A stretch of DNA of 64,000 nucleotides from Pseudomonas mohnii (GTDB taxonomy: Bacteria; Pseudomonadota; Gammaproteobacteria; Pseudomonadales; Pseudomonadaceae): positions 1,178,001 through 1,242,000 of the forward strand of contig NZ_FNRV01000001.1 of the NCBI RefSeq assembly GCF_900105115.1, written 5' to 3'. The notes under the pieces are model-generated. The model did no database searches and had not been told where the DNA came from. It saw only the letters and a list, made by a program, of their open reading frames with translations. The translations under genes were made by a program, and so were the position numbers. Below are positions 37,230 to 46,659 of this stretch, piece by piece (position 1 is the first letter of the stretch; every line of letters starts with the position of its first letter).

Positions 37230-38564
37230 TCAGAAAAACTCGGTGTAGCGCTGCACTTCCCAGTCGGAAACGTGGCGGCTGTATTCCACCCACTCCATGC
37301 GCTTGAGCTTGATGAATTCGCCAACGATCTGCGGCCCCATCACTTCGGCAAACAGCGGGTCGGCCTCCAGCGCGTCGCAGGCTTCCTTGAGCGATTGCGG
37401 CAGGGTCTTGATGCCCTTTGCAGCGATCTGCTCAAGGCTCAGGCTGTAGAGGTTTTCATTGCAGACGTGGTCGATTTCCAGCTGGCGGTCGATACCGTCG
37501 AGGCCCGCGGCGATAATCGCCGCGCTGACCAGATAAGGATTGCAACCGGCGTCCGGCAGGCGAAATTCCAGGCGACCGTAGGGCACCCGCACCATCGCCG
37601 AACGGTTGTTGGCGCCGAAGGCTATAAAGGCTGGCGCCCAAGTCGCGCCGGACAACGAGTGGCCCACCACCAGACGCTTGTAGGAGTTGACCGTCGGTGC
37701 GGCGAAAGCGCAGAGCGCCGGGCCATGGGCAAGCAGGCCAGCGGCGAAGTGATAGGCCATTTTCGACAGCCCCATGCCGCTCGGATCGCTGGCATCAAAG
37801 AACAGGTTCTTGTTCTCGGCGCTGCTGATCGACAGGTGAAAGTGCATGCCGTTGCCGGCGCGTTTCGGGTCAGGCTTGGGCATGAACGAGCAGATCATGC
37901 CCAAGTCATTGGCGATCTCGCCGGCGGCCATGCGAAAGAACGTGAATCGATCCGCCGAGGTCATGGCGTCGCTGTAGGTGTAATTGATCTCGAACTGGCC
38001 ATTGGCGTCTTCGTGGTCGATTTGATAGACCTCGAAATCCACCGCTTGCAACGCCTCGGTCAGGCGTTCGAGAAACACCCGGGAGCGCGAGAGGCCTTTG
38101 TAGTCGTAGCAAGGCTTGTCCAGGTTGTCGCTGGCATCGACCAGCTGCAGTTTGCCCTGCTCGTCACGGCGCATCAGGTTGAACTCAGGCTCCAGGCCGG
38201 TGTTGAGCGTCCAGCCCTTGTCTTCCAGGCGACGAACCTGCTGCTGCAGCACGTAACGGCTGTCATAAGGATGCGGCTTGCCGTCGACATGACCGATGCA
38301 CACGATCCGGCCATAACCCGGTTGCCAGGGCACAGGCATCAGCGTGGACAAATCGCCACGGGCCATGAAGTCCGGGCCGTGGGGTTCCATGCCCATGCCA
38401 CTGATGGCGAAACCGGCAAAACCTGCGCCGTCCTCGGCCACGGCCTTGAGTCCACAGATCGGCACCGATTTGGTTTTGGCCGAACCATGGATATCGACAA
38501 ACTGCGCAAGCACATACTTGATCCCGTGCTTGTCGATGATGCGCTGGGTTTCTGCTGGCAACAT
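37230..38564 (-). CDS. gmaS: Gamma-glutamylmethylamide synthetase (glutamine synthetase family)
   Basis: 444 residues. It has the glutamine synthetase fold with '[17 protein letters not shown]' at the N-terminus, '[16 protein letters not shown]' (metal-binding Glu), '[20 protein letters not shown]', '[19 protein letters not shown]' (ATP/metal His) and '[28 protein letters not shown]'. Context (mgsABC downstream, mgdABCD nearby) identifies it as GmaS, which ligates methylamine to glutamate with ATP. CAGGAG precedes the start. It is the first gene of the leftward operon and has candidate XRE-cupin operators upstream. Confidence 0.94.
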   Translation of the reverse strand: MLPAETQRIIDKHGIKYVLAQFVDIHGSAKTKSVPICGLKAVAEDGAGFAGFAISGMGMEPHGPDFMARGDLSTLMPVPWQPGYGRIVCIGHVDGKPHPYDSRYVLQQQVRRLEDKGWTLNTGLEPEFNLMRRDEQGKLQLVDASDNLDKPCYDYKGLSRSRVFLERLTEALQAVDFEVYQIDHEDANGQFEINYTYSDAMTSADRFTFFRMAAGEIANDLGMICSFMPKPDPKRAGNGMHFHLSISSAENKNLFFDASDPSGMGLSKMAYHFAAGLLAHGPALCAFAAPTVNSYKRLVVGHSLSGATWAPAFIAFGANNRSAMVRVPYGRLEFRLPDAGCNPYLVSAAIIAAGLDGIDRQLEIDHVCNENLYSLSLEQIAAKGIKTLPQSLKEACDALEADPLFAEVMGPQIVGEFIKLKRMEWVEYSRHVSDWEVQRYTEFF

Positions 38565-38636
38565 TGCTCGTCACTCCTGGCGAAAAAGGGCAAATCATTG
38601 GGGATGGGCGTCACTTTCCTTTGATATTCCTGAAAA

Positions 38637-38659
38637 GAAAGTAAGTTTCCCAACAGGAA
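38637..38659. promoter_or_regulatory. Candidate XRE-cupin operator, gmaS-proximal
   Basis: GAAA-GTAAGT-TTCCC-AACA-GGAA matches the 21327 element closely (shared AAAGTA, TTCCC and AACAGGAA). It lies 73 bases upstream of the gmaS start. Confidence 0.5.
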
Positions 38660-38731
38660 TGCAAGGCCCTTGCCAGAATCGCGAATGAAAAGCCGAAGTG
38701 CCGTAACCAGCGCTTTTGTGCTGTATATATG

Positions 38732-38755
38732 GGAATATTCTTTTCCCGGAGGGAA
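38732..38755. promoter_or_regulatory. Candidate XRE-cupin operator, central
   Basis: GGAA-TATTCTT-TTCCC-GGAG-GGAA, midway between the divergent gmaS and regulator genes; the first 16 bases nearly equal the element at 39585 (GGAATATTTTATTCCC). Confidence 0.5.
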
Positions 38756-38806
38756 TATTGCCCACCGGGATGGAAAGGAACGCCGTGATTTGCACTTTCT
38801 CAGTGC

Positions 38807-38830
38807 GAAACTAATATTACTGAACAGAAA
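38807..38830. promoter_or_regulatory. Candidate autoregulatory operator before the XRE-cupin gene
   Basis: GAAA-CTAATA-TTACT-GAACA-GAAA is a weaker copy of the pattern, ending 20 bases before the regulator's start, where a bound protein would block transcription. Confidence 0.4.
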
Positions 38831-38850
38831 GTGTGCAGGATCTAAAGACT

Positions 38851-39450
38851 ATGCCGACCGAAACTGCCCCGCGCCTCAAGCTTGAGCAATACCTGGGTTT
38901 GCAAATCAAACGCCAGCGCCAGGCGCAGGATCTGAAATTGTCCGATGTGGCGAAAATTGCCGACATCAGCCAGGGCATGTTGAGCAAAATTGAAAACGCC
39001 CAGGTCTCCACCAGCCTCGATACCCTGAGCCGCCTGTGCGATGTGCTCGGCCTGCCGCTGTCGAAGCTGTTCAGTGAATACGACCAGCAAGACGGCAGCG
39101 CGCAGCTGGTCAAGGCCGATCAAGGCATGGAGGTGGTTCGCCGCGGAACCGAGAAAGGCCATACCTACCATCTGCTCAATCACACGCGCGGGCCGAAGAA
39201 GAGTTTCGAGGCCTACATGGTGAGCATGGATGACGCCAGCGAGGAGTTTCCGACCTTCTCCCATCCGGGCACCGAGTTTCTCCACCTGCTCGAAGGCGAA
39301 CTGATCTATCGCCATGGCAATCAGCTGTACCGCATGGAAGCCGGTGACAGCCTGACTTTCGAAGGGGAAATCCCCCATGGCCCGGAACAACTGGTGCAAG
39401 TACCGATCCGCCTGCTGTCGATCATGAATTACGGCAACGACAAAGAATAA
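38851..39450 (+). CDS. XRE-family regulator with C-terminal cupin
   Basis: 199 residues from the ATG at 38851 (AGGA 12 bases upstream). An HTH_XRE domain (about 12-66) reads 'LGLQIKRQRQAQDLKLSDVAKIADISQGMLSKIENAQVSTSLDTLSRLCDVLGLPL'; the cupin (about 120-190) has 'FPTFSHPGTEFLHLLEGELIYRHGNQLYRMEAGDSLTFEGEIPHGPE'. This class senses small metabolites through the cupin. It is divergent from gmaS and upstream of purU-folD-mgd, and the repeated GGAA/TTCCC motif near each operon makes it the likely local regulator of methylamine catabolism. Confidence 0.92.
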   Translation: MPTETAPRLKLEQYLGLQIKRQRQAQDLKLSDVAKIADISQGMLSKIENAQVSTSLDTLSRLCDVLGLPLSKLFSEYDQQDGSAQLVKADQGMEVVRRGTEKGHTYHLLNHTRGPKKSFEAYMVSMDDASEEFPTFSHPGTEFLHLLEGELIYRHGNQLYRMEAGDSLTFEGEIPHGPEQLVQVPIRLLSIMNYGNDKE

Positions 39451-39480
39451 TCCCCGCCCCAATCCCTGCTTGATTCCAAC

Positions 39481-39508
39481 CCTGAGGCCGACCTGTGTCG
39501 GCCTCAGG
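39481..39508 (+). terminator. Terminator after the XRE-cupin gene
   Basis: CCTGAGGCCGAC-CTGT-GTCGGCCTCAGG has perfect 12-base arms, followed by CGTTTTCC. It isolates the regulator from the next operon. Confidence 0.9.
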
Positions 39509-39584
39509 CGTTTTCCTGCCAGTTAAAAAACTTTCACAAAAATTCTGGACGCGGCGCGGGCATTCCCCTATAAAGCCAACTTCA

Positions 39585-39609
39585 GGAATATTTTATTCCC
39601 CATAAGAAA
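39585..39609 (+). promoter_or_regulatory. Candidate XRE-cupin operator before purU-folD-mgd operon
   Basis: GGAA-TATTTTA-TTCCC-CATAA-GAAA, 82 bases upstream of the second purU start, sharing GGAATATT and TTCCC with the 38732 element. Confidence 0.5.
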
Positions 39610-39690
39610 ACTCACTCACGGACGAGATTGCTGTTTGCCCTGTTTTTTTCGCTATGCGATGAGCTGCCGCCATCTTCCCGAGGACGTGTC

Positions 39691-40557
39691 ATGCAACACG
39701 AAAAAAACCATTTCATCATCAAGATCACCTGTCCCGCAGTGTCCGGTATCGTCGCGGCCGTCACCACCTACCTGGCAGACAACGGTTGCTACATCGGGGA
39801 GATGGCGCAATTCGACGACGACTTCAGCGGCCGTTTTTTCATGCGCGCCGTGTTCCGTTTCAACGACGGCCACTTGGGTGATATCCAGCAGATCAAGGAA
39901 GGCTTCAGCGACGTCGCCAAGGCATTCGACATGACCTGGGAACTGCACGACACCCGCGAACCGATGCGTGTACTGCTGATGGTCAGCAAGTTCGACCACT
40001 GCCTGACCGACCTGCTCTACCGCTACCACAAGGGCGAGATGGACATGACCATCACCGCCATCGTCTCCAACCACCTGGACCTGCGGCCCATGGCCGAGCG
40101 CGAGGGCATCCGCTTCATCTACCTGCCGGTGACCAAAGACACCAAGGCCCGGCAGGAGGCCGAGCTGATGAAAGTTGTCGACGACACTGGCACCGAACTG
40201 GTGGTGTTGGCGCGCTACATGCAGATCCTTTCCGATGACCTGTGCAAGCAACTCTCGGGCCGGGCGATCAACATCCATCACTCGTTCCTGCCGGGGTTCA
40301 AAGGTGCCAAGCCTTATCACCAGGCCTACCAACGCGGGGTGAAACTGATCGGCGCTACGGCGCACTACGTCACCAGCGACCTCGACGAAGGGCCAATCAT
40401 TGAACAGGAAGTGCAGCGCGTCGATCACGTGTATCTGCCGGACGACCTGGTCGCCACCGGTCGTGACACCGAAACCGTGGCCCTGTCCAAGGCGGTCAAG
40501 TACCACCTGGAACACCGGGTTTTCCTCAACCAGGACAGAACGGTGATCTTTCGATGA
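39691..40557 (+). CDS. purU: Formyltetrahydrofolate deformylase (second copy)
   Basis: 288 residues from the ATG at 39691, with GAGGA upstream. It has the same ACT plus formyltransferase-fold layout as the copy at 25076, with near-identical catalytic segments ('[44 protein letters not shown]'). It releases formate from formyl-THF produced by the adjacent FolD. The N-terminal domain differs most between copies, so they may answer differently to regulators such as glycine and methionine. It overlaps folD by four bases. Confidence 0.95.
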   Translation: MQHEKNHFIIKITCPAVSGIVAAVTTYLADNGCYIGEMAQFDDDFSGRFFMRAVFRFNDGHLGDIQQIKEGFSDVAKAFDMTWELHDTREPMRVLLMVSKFDHCLTDLLYRYHKGEMDMTITAIVSNHLDLRPMAEREGIRFIYLPVTKDTKARQEAELMKVVDDTGTELVVLARYMQILSDDLCKQLSGRAINIHHSFLPGFKGAKPYHQAYQRGVKLIGATAHYVTSDLDEGPIIEQEVQRVDHVYLPDDLVATGRDTETVALSKAVKYHLEHRVFLNQDRTVIFR

Positions 40558-41459
40558 ACACGCCCAGACTGATTGACGGCAAAGCCGCCGCCGCCCGCGT
40601 TCTGCTTCAGGTCCGCCAGGACGTGGACGGCCTGCGCGAGCGAGACATTCAACCGGCCCTGGCGGTGATTCTGGTAGGCAGCGACCCGGCCAGCCAGGTT
40701 TACGTGCGCAACAAGATTCTGCGCGCCGAAGAGGTGGGCATTCGCTCCGTGGAGCATCGACTGTCCAGCGACACCAGCACCGAACAACTGCTGAACCTGA
40801 TTGCCACGTTGAATGCCGACCGTTCGATCAACGGCATTTTGCTGCAATTGCCGTTGCCGGCTCACATCGACGAATTACGCGCCCTGGAGGCCATCGCCCC
40901 GGCCAAGGACGTCGATGGTTTTCACAGTGAAAACGTCGGTGGCCTCAGCCAGGGCCGCACGGTGCTCGCCCCCTGCACACCCAGCGGCTGCCTGTACCTG
41001 CTGGAGCAAACCTGCGGCGATCTGCGCGGTAAACACGCCGTGGTGATCGGCCGCTCGAATATTGTCGGCAAACCCATGGCCGCCCTGCTGCTCAAGGCTG
41101 ATTGCTCAGTGACCGTGCTGCATTCGCGCAGCCCGGACCCGCAGGCCTTGTGCCGTCAGGCCGACATCGTCATCGCCGCCGCAGGGCGGCCGAAACTGAT
41201 CGACGCCAGCTGGCTGAAACCCGGCGCCGTGGTCATTGATGTCGGCATCAACCGCATCGACGACCAGGGCCGCAGCCGTCTGGTGGGCGACGTGGATTTC
41301 GACAGCGCCCTGCCCCACGTCGCGGCGATCACCCCGGTTCCCGGTGGCGTCGGCCCGATGACTATTGCCTTTTTGATGAAAAACACCGTAACCGCAGCCC
41401 AGATGCAACATCAGGCGCAACGCAGCCAATCGGAGGCCCTATGCCGTTCAATCTATTGA
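40554..41459 (+). CDS. folD: Methylene-THF dehydrogenase/cyclohydrolase (second copy)
   Basis: 301 residues. The start overlaps the purU stop (ATGA). Catalytic '[21 protein letters not shown]', '[19 protein letters not shown]', the cofactor segment '[20 protein letters not shown]' and '[15 protein letters not shown]' are all intact. It oxidises methylene-THF from the N-methylglutamate dehydrogenase reaction to formyl-THF. Its last 19 bases overlap mgdA, a tight coupling that ties C1 oxidation to the dehydrogenase. Confidence 0.94.
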   Translation: MNTPRLIDGKAAAARVLLQVRQDVDGLRERDIQPALAVILVGSDPASQVYVRNKILRAEEVGIRSVEHRLSSDTSTEQLLNLIATLNADRSINGILLQLPLPAHIDELRALEAIAPAKDVDGFHSENVGGLSQGRTVLAPCTPSGCLYLLEQTCGDLRGKHAVVIGRSNIVGKPMAALLLKADCSVTVLHSRSPDPQALCRQADIVIAAAGRPKLIDASWLKPGAVVIDVGINRIDDQGRSRLVGDVDFDSALPHVAAITPVPGGVGPMTIAFLMKNTVTAAQMQHQAQRSQSEALCRSIY

Positions 41460-42682
41460 AGTACGGGCTGAGTTCGGAGTACCCGGTGGAAGTCGATCTA
41501 CCGCCGCCCCGGGAACTCAAACCGAGCTATGACGTGGTGATCATCGGTGCCGGCGGCCACGGCCTGGCCACCGCCTATTACTTGGCCAAGTACCACGGTA
41601 TTACCAATATCGCGGTATTGGAGAAGTCCTATCTGGGCGGTGGCAATACCGCACGTAATACGGCGGTGATCCGCTCCAACTACCTGACCAGTGAGGGCGT
41701 GCGTTTCTATGCCGAGTCGGTGCGGATGTTCCAGTCCCTGTCCAACGAATTCGATTTCAACATCATGTACTCCGAGCGTGGCCAACTGACCCTGGCCCAC
41801 ACCGATGCCACCGTGCGTTCGTTCCGTCAGCGGGCCGAGGTCAACAAGCACTTCGGTGGCCGCACCGAAATGATCGACCGCCAGCAGATTCGCGAGCTGG
41901 TGCCCAGCCTCAACCTCGACCCCGGTCACCTGCCGGTCATCGCGGGCCTCTGGCACATCGACGGCGCCACCGCGCGCCACGACGCTGTCGCCTGGGGTTA
42001 CGCCAAGCAGGCGGCCAAACGCGGCGTGGAGATCCATCAACTCACCGAAGTTCAGGACCTGATCATCGAGAACGGCGCGATCACGGCGGTCAAGACCAAT
42101 CGAGGCACCATCAAGTGCGGCTGCGCCGTGCAGGCAATCGCCGGGCACAGTTCGCTGCTGATGGCCAAGGCCGGGATTCGTTCGCCGATCCAGACCTTTC
42201 CGCTGCAAGCGATGGTTACGCAGCCATTCAAACCGTTCCTTGATCCGCTGGTGAGCTCTTCGGCGCTGCATTGCTACGTACAGCAGACCAGCCGTGGCGA
42301 GGTGGTGTTCGGCGGCGGCTCCGATCCTTATCCGCTGTTCAACACCCGCTCCACGCTCGATCTGAAGGAGAGCCTGCTGGCGCACGCCATCGAAATGTTC
42401 CCGTTTCTGGCCAACGCCAAGCTGATGCGCCAATGGGCCGGGATCACCGACATGACACCGGATTACAGCCCGATCATGGGGCTTTCGCCGGTGAAAAATT
42501 ACTACCTCGACGCCGGTTGGGGCACCTGGGGTTTCAAGGCTACACCGATCTGCGGTAAGACCATGGCAGAACTGGTGGCCAGCGGCGGCAAGGTGCCGGA
42601 TCTGATCAAGCCTTTCGGCCTCGAGCGCTTTTCGACCTTCCAGCAAGTCAACGAAATGGGCGCTACGGCGGCCAGCCACTGA
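41441..42682 (+). CDS. mgdA: N-methylglutamate dehydrogenase subunit A (SoxB-like)
   Basis: 413 residues, homologous to the beta subunit of heterotetrameric sarcosine oxidase. FAD fold: '[22 protein letters not shown]' at about 30-51, then '[26 protein letters not shown]'. His180 in '[17 protein letters not shown]' corresponds to the histidine that covalently carries FMN in sarcosine oxidase. It oxidises the N-methyl group of N-methylglutamate. Its position with gmaS/mgs genes rather than glycine-betaine genes argues for NMG dehydrogenase over sarcosine oxidase. Confidence 0.92.
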   Translation: MPFNLLKYGLSSEYPVEVDLPPPRELKPSYDVVIIGAGGHGLATAYYLAKYHGITNIAVLEKSYLGGGNTARNTAVIRSNYLTSEGVRFYAESVRMFQSLSNEFDFNIMYSERGQLTLAHTDATVRSFRQRAEVNKHFGGRTEMIDRQQIRELVPSLNLDPGHLPVIAGLWHIDGATARHDAVAWGYAKQAAKRGVEIHQLTEVQDLIIENGAITAVKTNRGTIKCGCAVQAIAGHSSLLMAKAGIRSPIQTFPLQAMVTQPFKPFLDPLVSSSALHCYVQQTSRGEVVFGGGSDPYPLFNTRSTLDLKESLLAHAIEMFPFLANAKLMRQWAGITDMTPDYSPIMGLSPVKNYYLDAGWGTWGFKATPICGKTMAELVASGGKVPDLIKPFGLERFSTFQQVNEMGATAASH

Positions 42683-42695
42683 CGGAGAGCGGACC

Positions 42696-42995
42696 ATGAA
42701 AATCATCAATTGCCCGCTCAACGGGCCACGCAACATCAGCGAATTCACTTATGGCGGCGAGTTCAAGCCCATGCCCGATCCCGTCCGCTGCACCGATGCC
42801 GAATGGGCGGACTACGTGTTCAACACCGACAACCTCGCCGGAGTGGTACGCGAATGGTGGATGCATACGCCGTCGAGCTACTGGTTTCTGGCGGAGCGTC
42901 ACACCGTCAGCGATGAAATTCTTCGTACCTTCGACCCCAAAGAACTTTTCACCGCCCGCGTCGACTTCAGCGCCGCCAAGGAGATCGCAGGATGA
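42696..42995 (+). CDS. mgdB: N-methylglutamate dehydrogenase subunit B (SoxD-like)
   Basis: 99 residues, the small delta-type subunit. 'INCPLNGPRNISEFTYGGEF' aligns with the SoxD start, in which the usual CPxCG zinc motif is CPLNG here; 'EWWMHTPSSYWFLAERH' aligns with the second zinc half, where the cysteine four residues after His57 is Ser61. Two of four zinc ligands of sarcosine oxidase delta are therefore missing, so this version probably does not hold zinc in the same way. GGAGAGCGG precedes the start; the stop overlaps mgdC by four bases. Confidence 0.9.
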   Translation: MKIINCPLNGPRNISEFTYGGEFKPMPDPVRCTDAEWADYVFNTDNLAGVVREWWMHTPSSYWFLAERHTVSDEILRTFDPKELFTARVDFSAAKEIAG

Positions 42996-45889
42996 ACCGC
43001 CTACCCGCCCCGATGGGCCTGCTGATCGACCGTGATCAGCCGCTGGATTTCAGTTTCGACGGTCATCGCTATCAAGGCCTGCAAGGTGACAGCATCGCCA
43101 GCGCCCTGTTGGCCAATGGTCGCTTCCTGATCTCGCGCTCGTTCAAATACCACCGTCCGCGCGGCCCGCTGACCATGGCCGGACAAGACGCCAACAGCCT
43201 GGTGCAACTGCCCCAGGAGCCTAATGTGCTGGCCGATGCGTACGCGCTGTCGGCCGGTTTGCAGGTCACGGCGCAGAACGTCAACGGCTCGCTGGACAAC
43301 GACCGTGACGCCTACCTGGGCAAGTTCTCCAAATTCATGCCGGTGGGCTTTTACTACCGCTCCTTCTACAAGCCCAAGGGCATGTGGAAAGTCTGGGAGC
43401 CGATCATTCGCAAAAAGGCCGGACTCGGTGTTCTCGACCTGAAGTTCCAGCCCGAGTATTACGACAAGGCTTATCTGTTCACCGACATCGCCGTGATCGG
43501 TGCCGGGCCAGCCGGGCTGCAGGCGGCGCTGACAGCGGCCAATGCCGGGGCGAAGGTGTTGCTCATCGAACAACAACCGATTCTCGGAGGGTCGTTGACC
43601 TATGCCCGTTTCGATATCGAAGGCAAAAGAGCCACAGACCTGCGTCGCGAGCTACTGTCTGCGGTGGAGCAACACGCCAATATCCGGATCCTGACCGACG
43701 CGACCTGCAATGCCTGGTTCACCGACAACTACCTGCCGGTCATCCAGGGCAAGCGCATGTACAAGGTGCGTGCCCGCCAATGCCTGGTGTGCAGTGGCGC
43801 GTTCGACCAGCCGGTGGTGTTTCGCAACAACGATTTGCCGGGTGTGATGCTGACCAGCGCTACGCAACGCTTGATGAGGTTGTATGCGGTCAAGCCGGGC
43901 AAACGCGCGGTGGTGCTGACGGGTAATGATGACGGGTACCTCGCCGCTCTGGATCTGTACGATCAGGGCGTGGAAGTCGCCGCCGTGGTGGACTTGCGTC
44001 ATGGTCCTGGCGATGAGTCCATGCTGCAGGCACTGGCTCAGCGCAAGATCCCTTGCCAGCGCAACAGCACCGTGTATGAAGCGCTGCACGAGAAAGGCAT
44101 GCGTCATATCAACGGCGTCGTTGTGCGCAAGATCACCGCCCAGGGTCAGGTCGCAGAAAGCGGACAACGCCTGGATTGCGACTTGCTGTGCATGTCCGCC
44201 GGTTACATGCCGGTCTATCAATTGCTCTGTCAGGCGGGCGGTAAACTCGCCTACGACGATCAGCGCGCCGAATTCACCCTCAGTGGCCTGCCGCAAAATC
44301 TCGCGGTCGCAGGCTCGGTCAATGGTCGTCACCGCCTGGACAACGTGATCGCTGATGGCATGAATGCCGGAGCTGATGCCGCGCTCGCGCTAGGGCTGAC
44401 AGTCAGCGCACAACGCGCACCCTTGGGCAGCGAGGTTCGGGTCAACTTCAACTGGCCGATCTTCCCCCATCCCAAGGGCAAGGACTTCGTCGACTTCGAC
44501 GAGGACCTGCAAGTGGCGGACATCGTCAATGCCACCCGGATTGGCTATCGCGATGTGCAACTGGTCAAGCGTTACTCCACCGTGGGCATGGGCCCCTCCC
44601 AGGGACGTCACTCGGCGCTGCCAACCGCGCGGTTGGTCGCCTGGGCAACCCAGCGCAACATCAGCGAAACCGGAGTCACCACGGCACGCCCACCGTTTGT
44701 GGCGGAAAAGCTGGCGCACGTGGCCGGTCGAGCGTTCGATCCGTACCGGCAAACACCGATGCACGCCCGACATGTACAAGCCGGGGCGAAGATGATGCCC
44801 GCCGGGATCTGGCAGCGGCCGGCCTACTATGGCACTGCCAGGGATCGCGACGCCTGTATGCAGGCCGAAGCACTGCACGTGCGCAACAAGGTCGGGATTA
44901 TCGATGTGTCGACATTGGGCGGTCTCGACGTGCGAGGCCCGGACGCCGCCGAACTGCTCAACCGCATGTACACCTTTGCCTTCCTCAAGCAGCCGGTCGG
45001 CCGCTCGCGCTATGCGCTGATGACCAATGAACATGGGGTCGTGATCGATGACGGTGTATGCGCTCGTTTCGCCGAGAACCATTTCTACGTCACCGCCACC
45101 ACCAGCGGCGTCGACCGCATCTATCAGCAAATGCTCAAGTGGAACGCACAATGGCGCCTGGACGTGGACGTCGCCAACGTCACTGCGGCCATTTGCGCGG
45201 TCAATGTTGCCGGTCCGGATTCACGCCGGGTGCTGGAGAAAGTCTGTACCGATCTGGATCTGAGCGCTGAAGCGTTCCCTTATCTGGGCGTCCGCCTGGG
45301 TACGGTTGCCGGTATCAAGGCCAGGTTATTGCGGGTCGGGTTCGTCGGTGAACTGGGTTATGAAATCCATGTACCCGCGCGCCACGGGCTTAAACTCTGG
45401 GACGCGCTGATCGAGGCTGGAAAAGCACACGACATACGTCCCTTCGGCGTCGAAACCCAACGTCTGCTGCGCCTGGAAAAAGGCCATGTGATCATCAGCC
45501 AGGACACCGATGGCATGACCCATCCGGCAGAAATCGACATGGGCTGGGCGGTCAGTCGCCACAAGCCATTTTTCGTCGGCCGGCGCTCGGTGGATATCCT
45601 CGAAGCCCAACCACAAAAACGCAAACTGGTGGGTTTCAGCCTGCCCAAAGGCAGCCTGCAACCGCTGGAAGGCCATCTGGTGCTTAACGGCCTGGAGATC
45701 AGCGGCAACGTCACCTCCTGCGAATATTCCGCAAGCCTGGGCAAGATCATCGGCCTGGCTTACGCCGGCATCGACCAAAGCACGCCGGGGCAGCGCATTC
45801 CAATCCGCGTCGAGGGTGGCATCGTGGTCCAGGCCGAGGTGGTGCAGTTACCCTTCTTCGATCCCGACAACCAACGCCAGGAGCTTTGA
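42992..45889 (+). CDS. mgdC: N-methylglutamate dehydrogenase subunit C (SoxA-like)
   Basis: 965 residues, the large alpha-type subunit. In order: an N-terminal 2Fe-2S-like fold remnant (about 10-95, 'FSFDGHRYQGLQGDSIASALLANG'), a Rossmann dinucleotide domain ('IAVIGAGPAGLQAALTAANAGAKVLLIEQ', about 166-194), the SoxA middle region ('CLVCSGAFDQPVVFRNNDLPGVML'), and a C-terminal GcvT folate-binding domain (about 600-955, 'LRVGFVGELGYEIHVP'). The folate domain converts released formaldehyde to methylene-THF, which the upstream FolD and PurU take to formate. Confidence 0.93.
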   Translation: MNRLPAPMGLLIDRDQPLDFSFDGHRYQGLQGDSIASALLANGRFLISRSFKYHRPRGPLTMAGQDANSLVQLPQEPNVLADAYALSAGLQVTAQNVNGSLDNDRDAYLGKFSKFMPVGFYYRSFYKPKGMWKVWEPIIRKKAGLGVLDLKFQPEYYDKAYLFTDIAVIGAGPAGLQAALTAANAGAKVLLIEQQPILGGSLTYARFDIEGKRATDLRRELLSAVEQHANIRILTDATCNAWFTDNYLPVIQGKRMYKVRARQCLVCSGAFDQPVVFRNNDLPGVMLTSATQRLMRLYAVKPGKRAVVLTGNDDGYLAALDLYDQGVEVAAVVDLRHGPGDESMLQALAQRKIPCQRNSTVYEALHEKGMRHINGVVVRKITAQGQVAESGQRLDCDLLCMSAGYMPVYQLLCQAGGKLAYDDQRAEFTLSGLPQNLAVAGSVNGRHRLDNVIADGMNAGADAALALGLTVSAQRAPLGSEVRVNFNWPIFPHPKGKDFVDFDEDLQVADIVNATRIGYRDVQLVKRYSTVGMGPSQGRHSALPTARLVAWATQRNISETGVTTARPPFVAEKLAHVAGRAFDPYRQTPMHARHVQAGAKMMPAGIWQRPAYYGTARDRDACMQAEALHVRNKVGIIDVSTLGGLDVRGPDAAELLNRMYTFAFLKQPVGRSRYALMTNEHGVVIDDGVCARFAENHFYVTATTSGVDRIYQQMLKWNAQWRLDVDVANVTAAICAVNVAGPDSRRVLEKVCTDLDLSAEAFPYLGVRLGTVAGIKARLLRVGFVGELGYEIHVPARHGLKLWDALIEAGKAHDIRPFGVETQRLLRLEKGHVIISQDTDGMTHPAEIDMGWAVSRHKPFFVGRRSVDILEAQPQKRKLVGFSLPKGSLQPLEGHLVLNGLEISGNVTSCEYSASLGKIIGLAYAGIDQSTPGQRIPIRVEGGIVVQAEVVQLPFFDPDNQRQEL

Positions 45890-45892
45890 GTC

Positions 45893-46489
45893 ATGACCAG
45901 TCTGAGAGAACAACACAGCATCACCCGGCAAGCCCTGACGCCGTTGCCGGGGTGCCGCCTGGCTGACTTGACCGACCTGCCCCGGGTCGGTTTCCGTGGC
46001 GCCCACAGCGCCGAGTACCTGCGCAGCCGCGGCTTCGCCCTGCCAGATGCGCCCAACCGTGCGCTGATTCAAGCCGATGGCAGTCAGGTAGCGCGCCTGT
46101 CCCAGGCCGAGTACCTACTGCTGGGCAGCCCCGAGGATCAGGGCCAACGCATCGCCGACGAAGAAGCCCGGTGGGAACTGGACCACCAGGCCAACTATCT
46201 GCTGCCGCGTCAGGACAGCCACGCCTGCTTTCAACTAACGGGCGAACACCTGAGCGAGGTGATGGCCAAACTCTGCGGCGTCGACTTGAGCCCGCAGGCG
46301 TTCGGCCCGGGTACAGTGGCGCAAACCTCTGCGGCACGGATCAACGTGATCGTGATCAACTCAAGTACGGCGCAGCAGGCAAGCTTGCACATCCTCTGCG
46401 ATCGGGCGTCAAAGGTGTATTTCCGAGAGGCGTTGCTGGATGCAATGCAGGAGTTTTCCGGGCTGGCAATGGATGGGACGACCGTCTGA
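45893..46489 (+). CDS. mgdD: N-methylglutamate dehydrogenase subunit D (SoxG-like)
   Basis: 198 residues, gamma-type subunit of the sarcosine-oxidase-like complex, related to GcvT ends: 'LPRQDSHACFQLTGEHLSEVMAKLCGVDLSPQAFGPGTVAQTSAARINVIVIN'. The start is three bases after the mgdC stop, so the four subunits are made from one message. It stabilises the complex in the sarcosine oxidase model. It is the last gene of the methylamine locus. Confidence 0.9.
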   Translation: MTSLREQHSITRQALTPLPGCRLADLTDLPRVGFRGAHSAEYLRSRGFALPDAPNRALIQADGSQVARLSQAEYLLLGSPEDQGQRIADEEARWELDHQANYLLPRQDSHACFQLTGEHLSEVMAKLCGVDLSPQAFGPGTVAQTSAARINVIVINSSTAQQASLHILCDRASKVYFREALLDAMQEFSGLAMDGTTV

Positions 46490-46620
46490 CGCTTGGCAGA
46501 AACGGGGTGAACCGCAGAACACTTAGACGCTGCAAAAGTGGGCGTCAGCTCACACGAAAGCGGTGAGGATTCCTCCCCGGAGCCGGTGGTTTTACAGGGG
46601 TAAAAACGACCAATAAAAAA

Positions 46621-46649
46621 AGGGTCGCGAGATAAAATCTCGCAACCCT
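46621..46649 (-). terminator. Strong leftward hairpin terminator after mgdD
   Basis: AGGGTCGCGAGA-TAAAA-TCTCGCAACCCT has 12-base arms with one mismatch. The run of A before it (46615-46620) becomes a T tract on the minus strand, so it best ends a leftward transcript coming from the tRNA-like sequence at 46660-46738. It could also stop mgdD. Confidence 0.65.
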
Positions 46650-46659
46650 TTGAATTATA

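Noticed and set aside
37182..38624. Long plus-strand frame opposite gmaS
   Set aside because: Antisense shadow of a certain glutamine synthetase-family gene.
41498..42748. Long minus-strand frame opposite mgdA
   Set aside because: Antisense shadow; no start signal and no motif.
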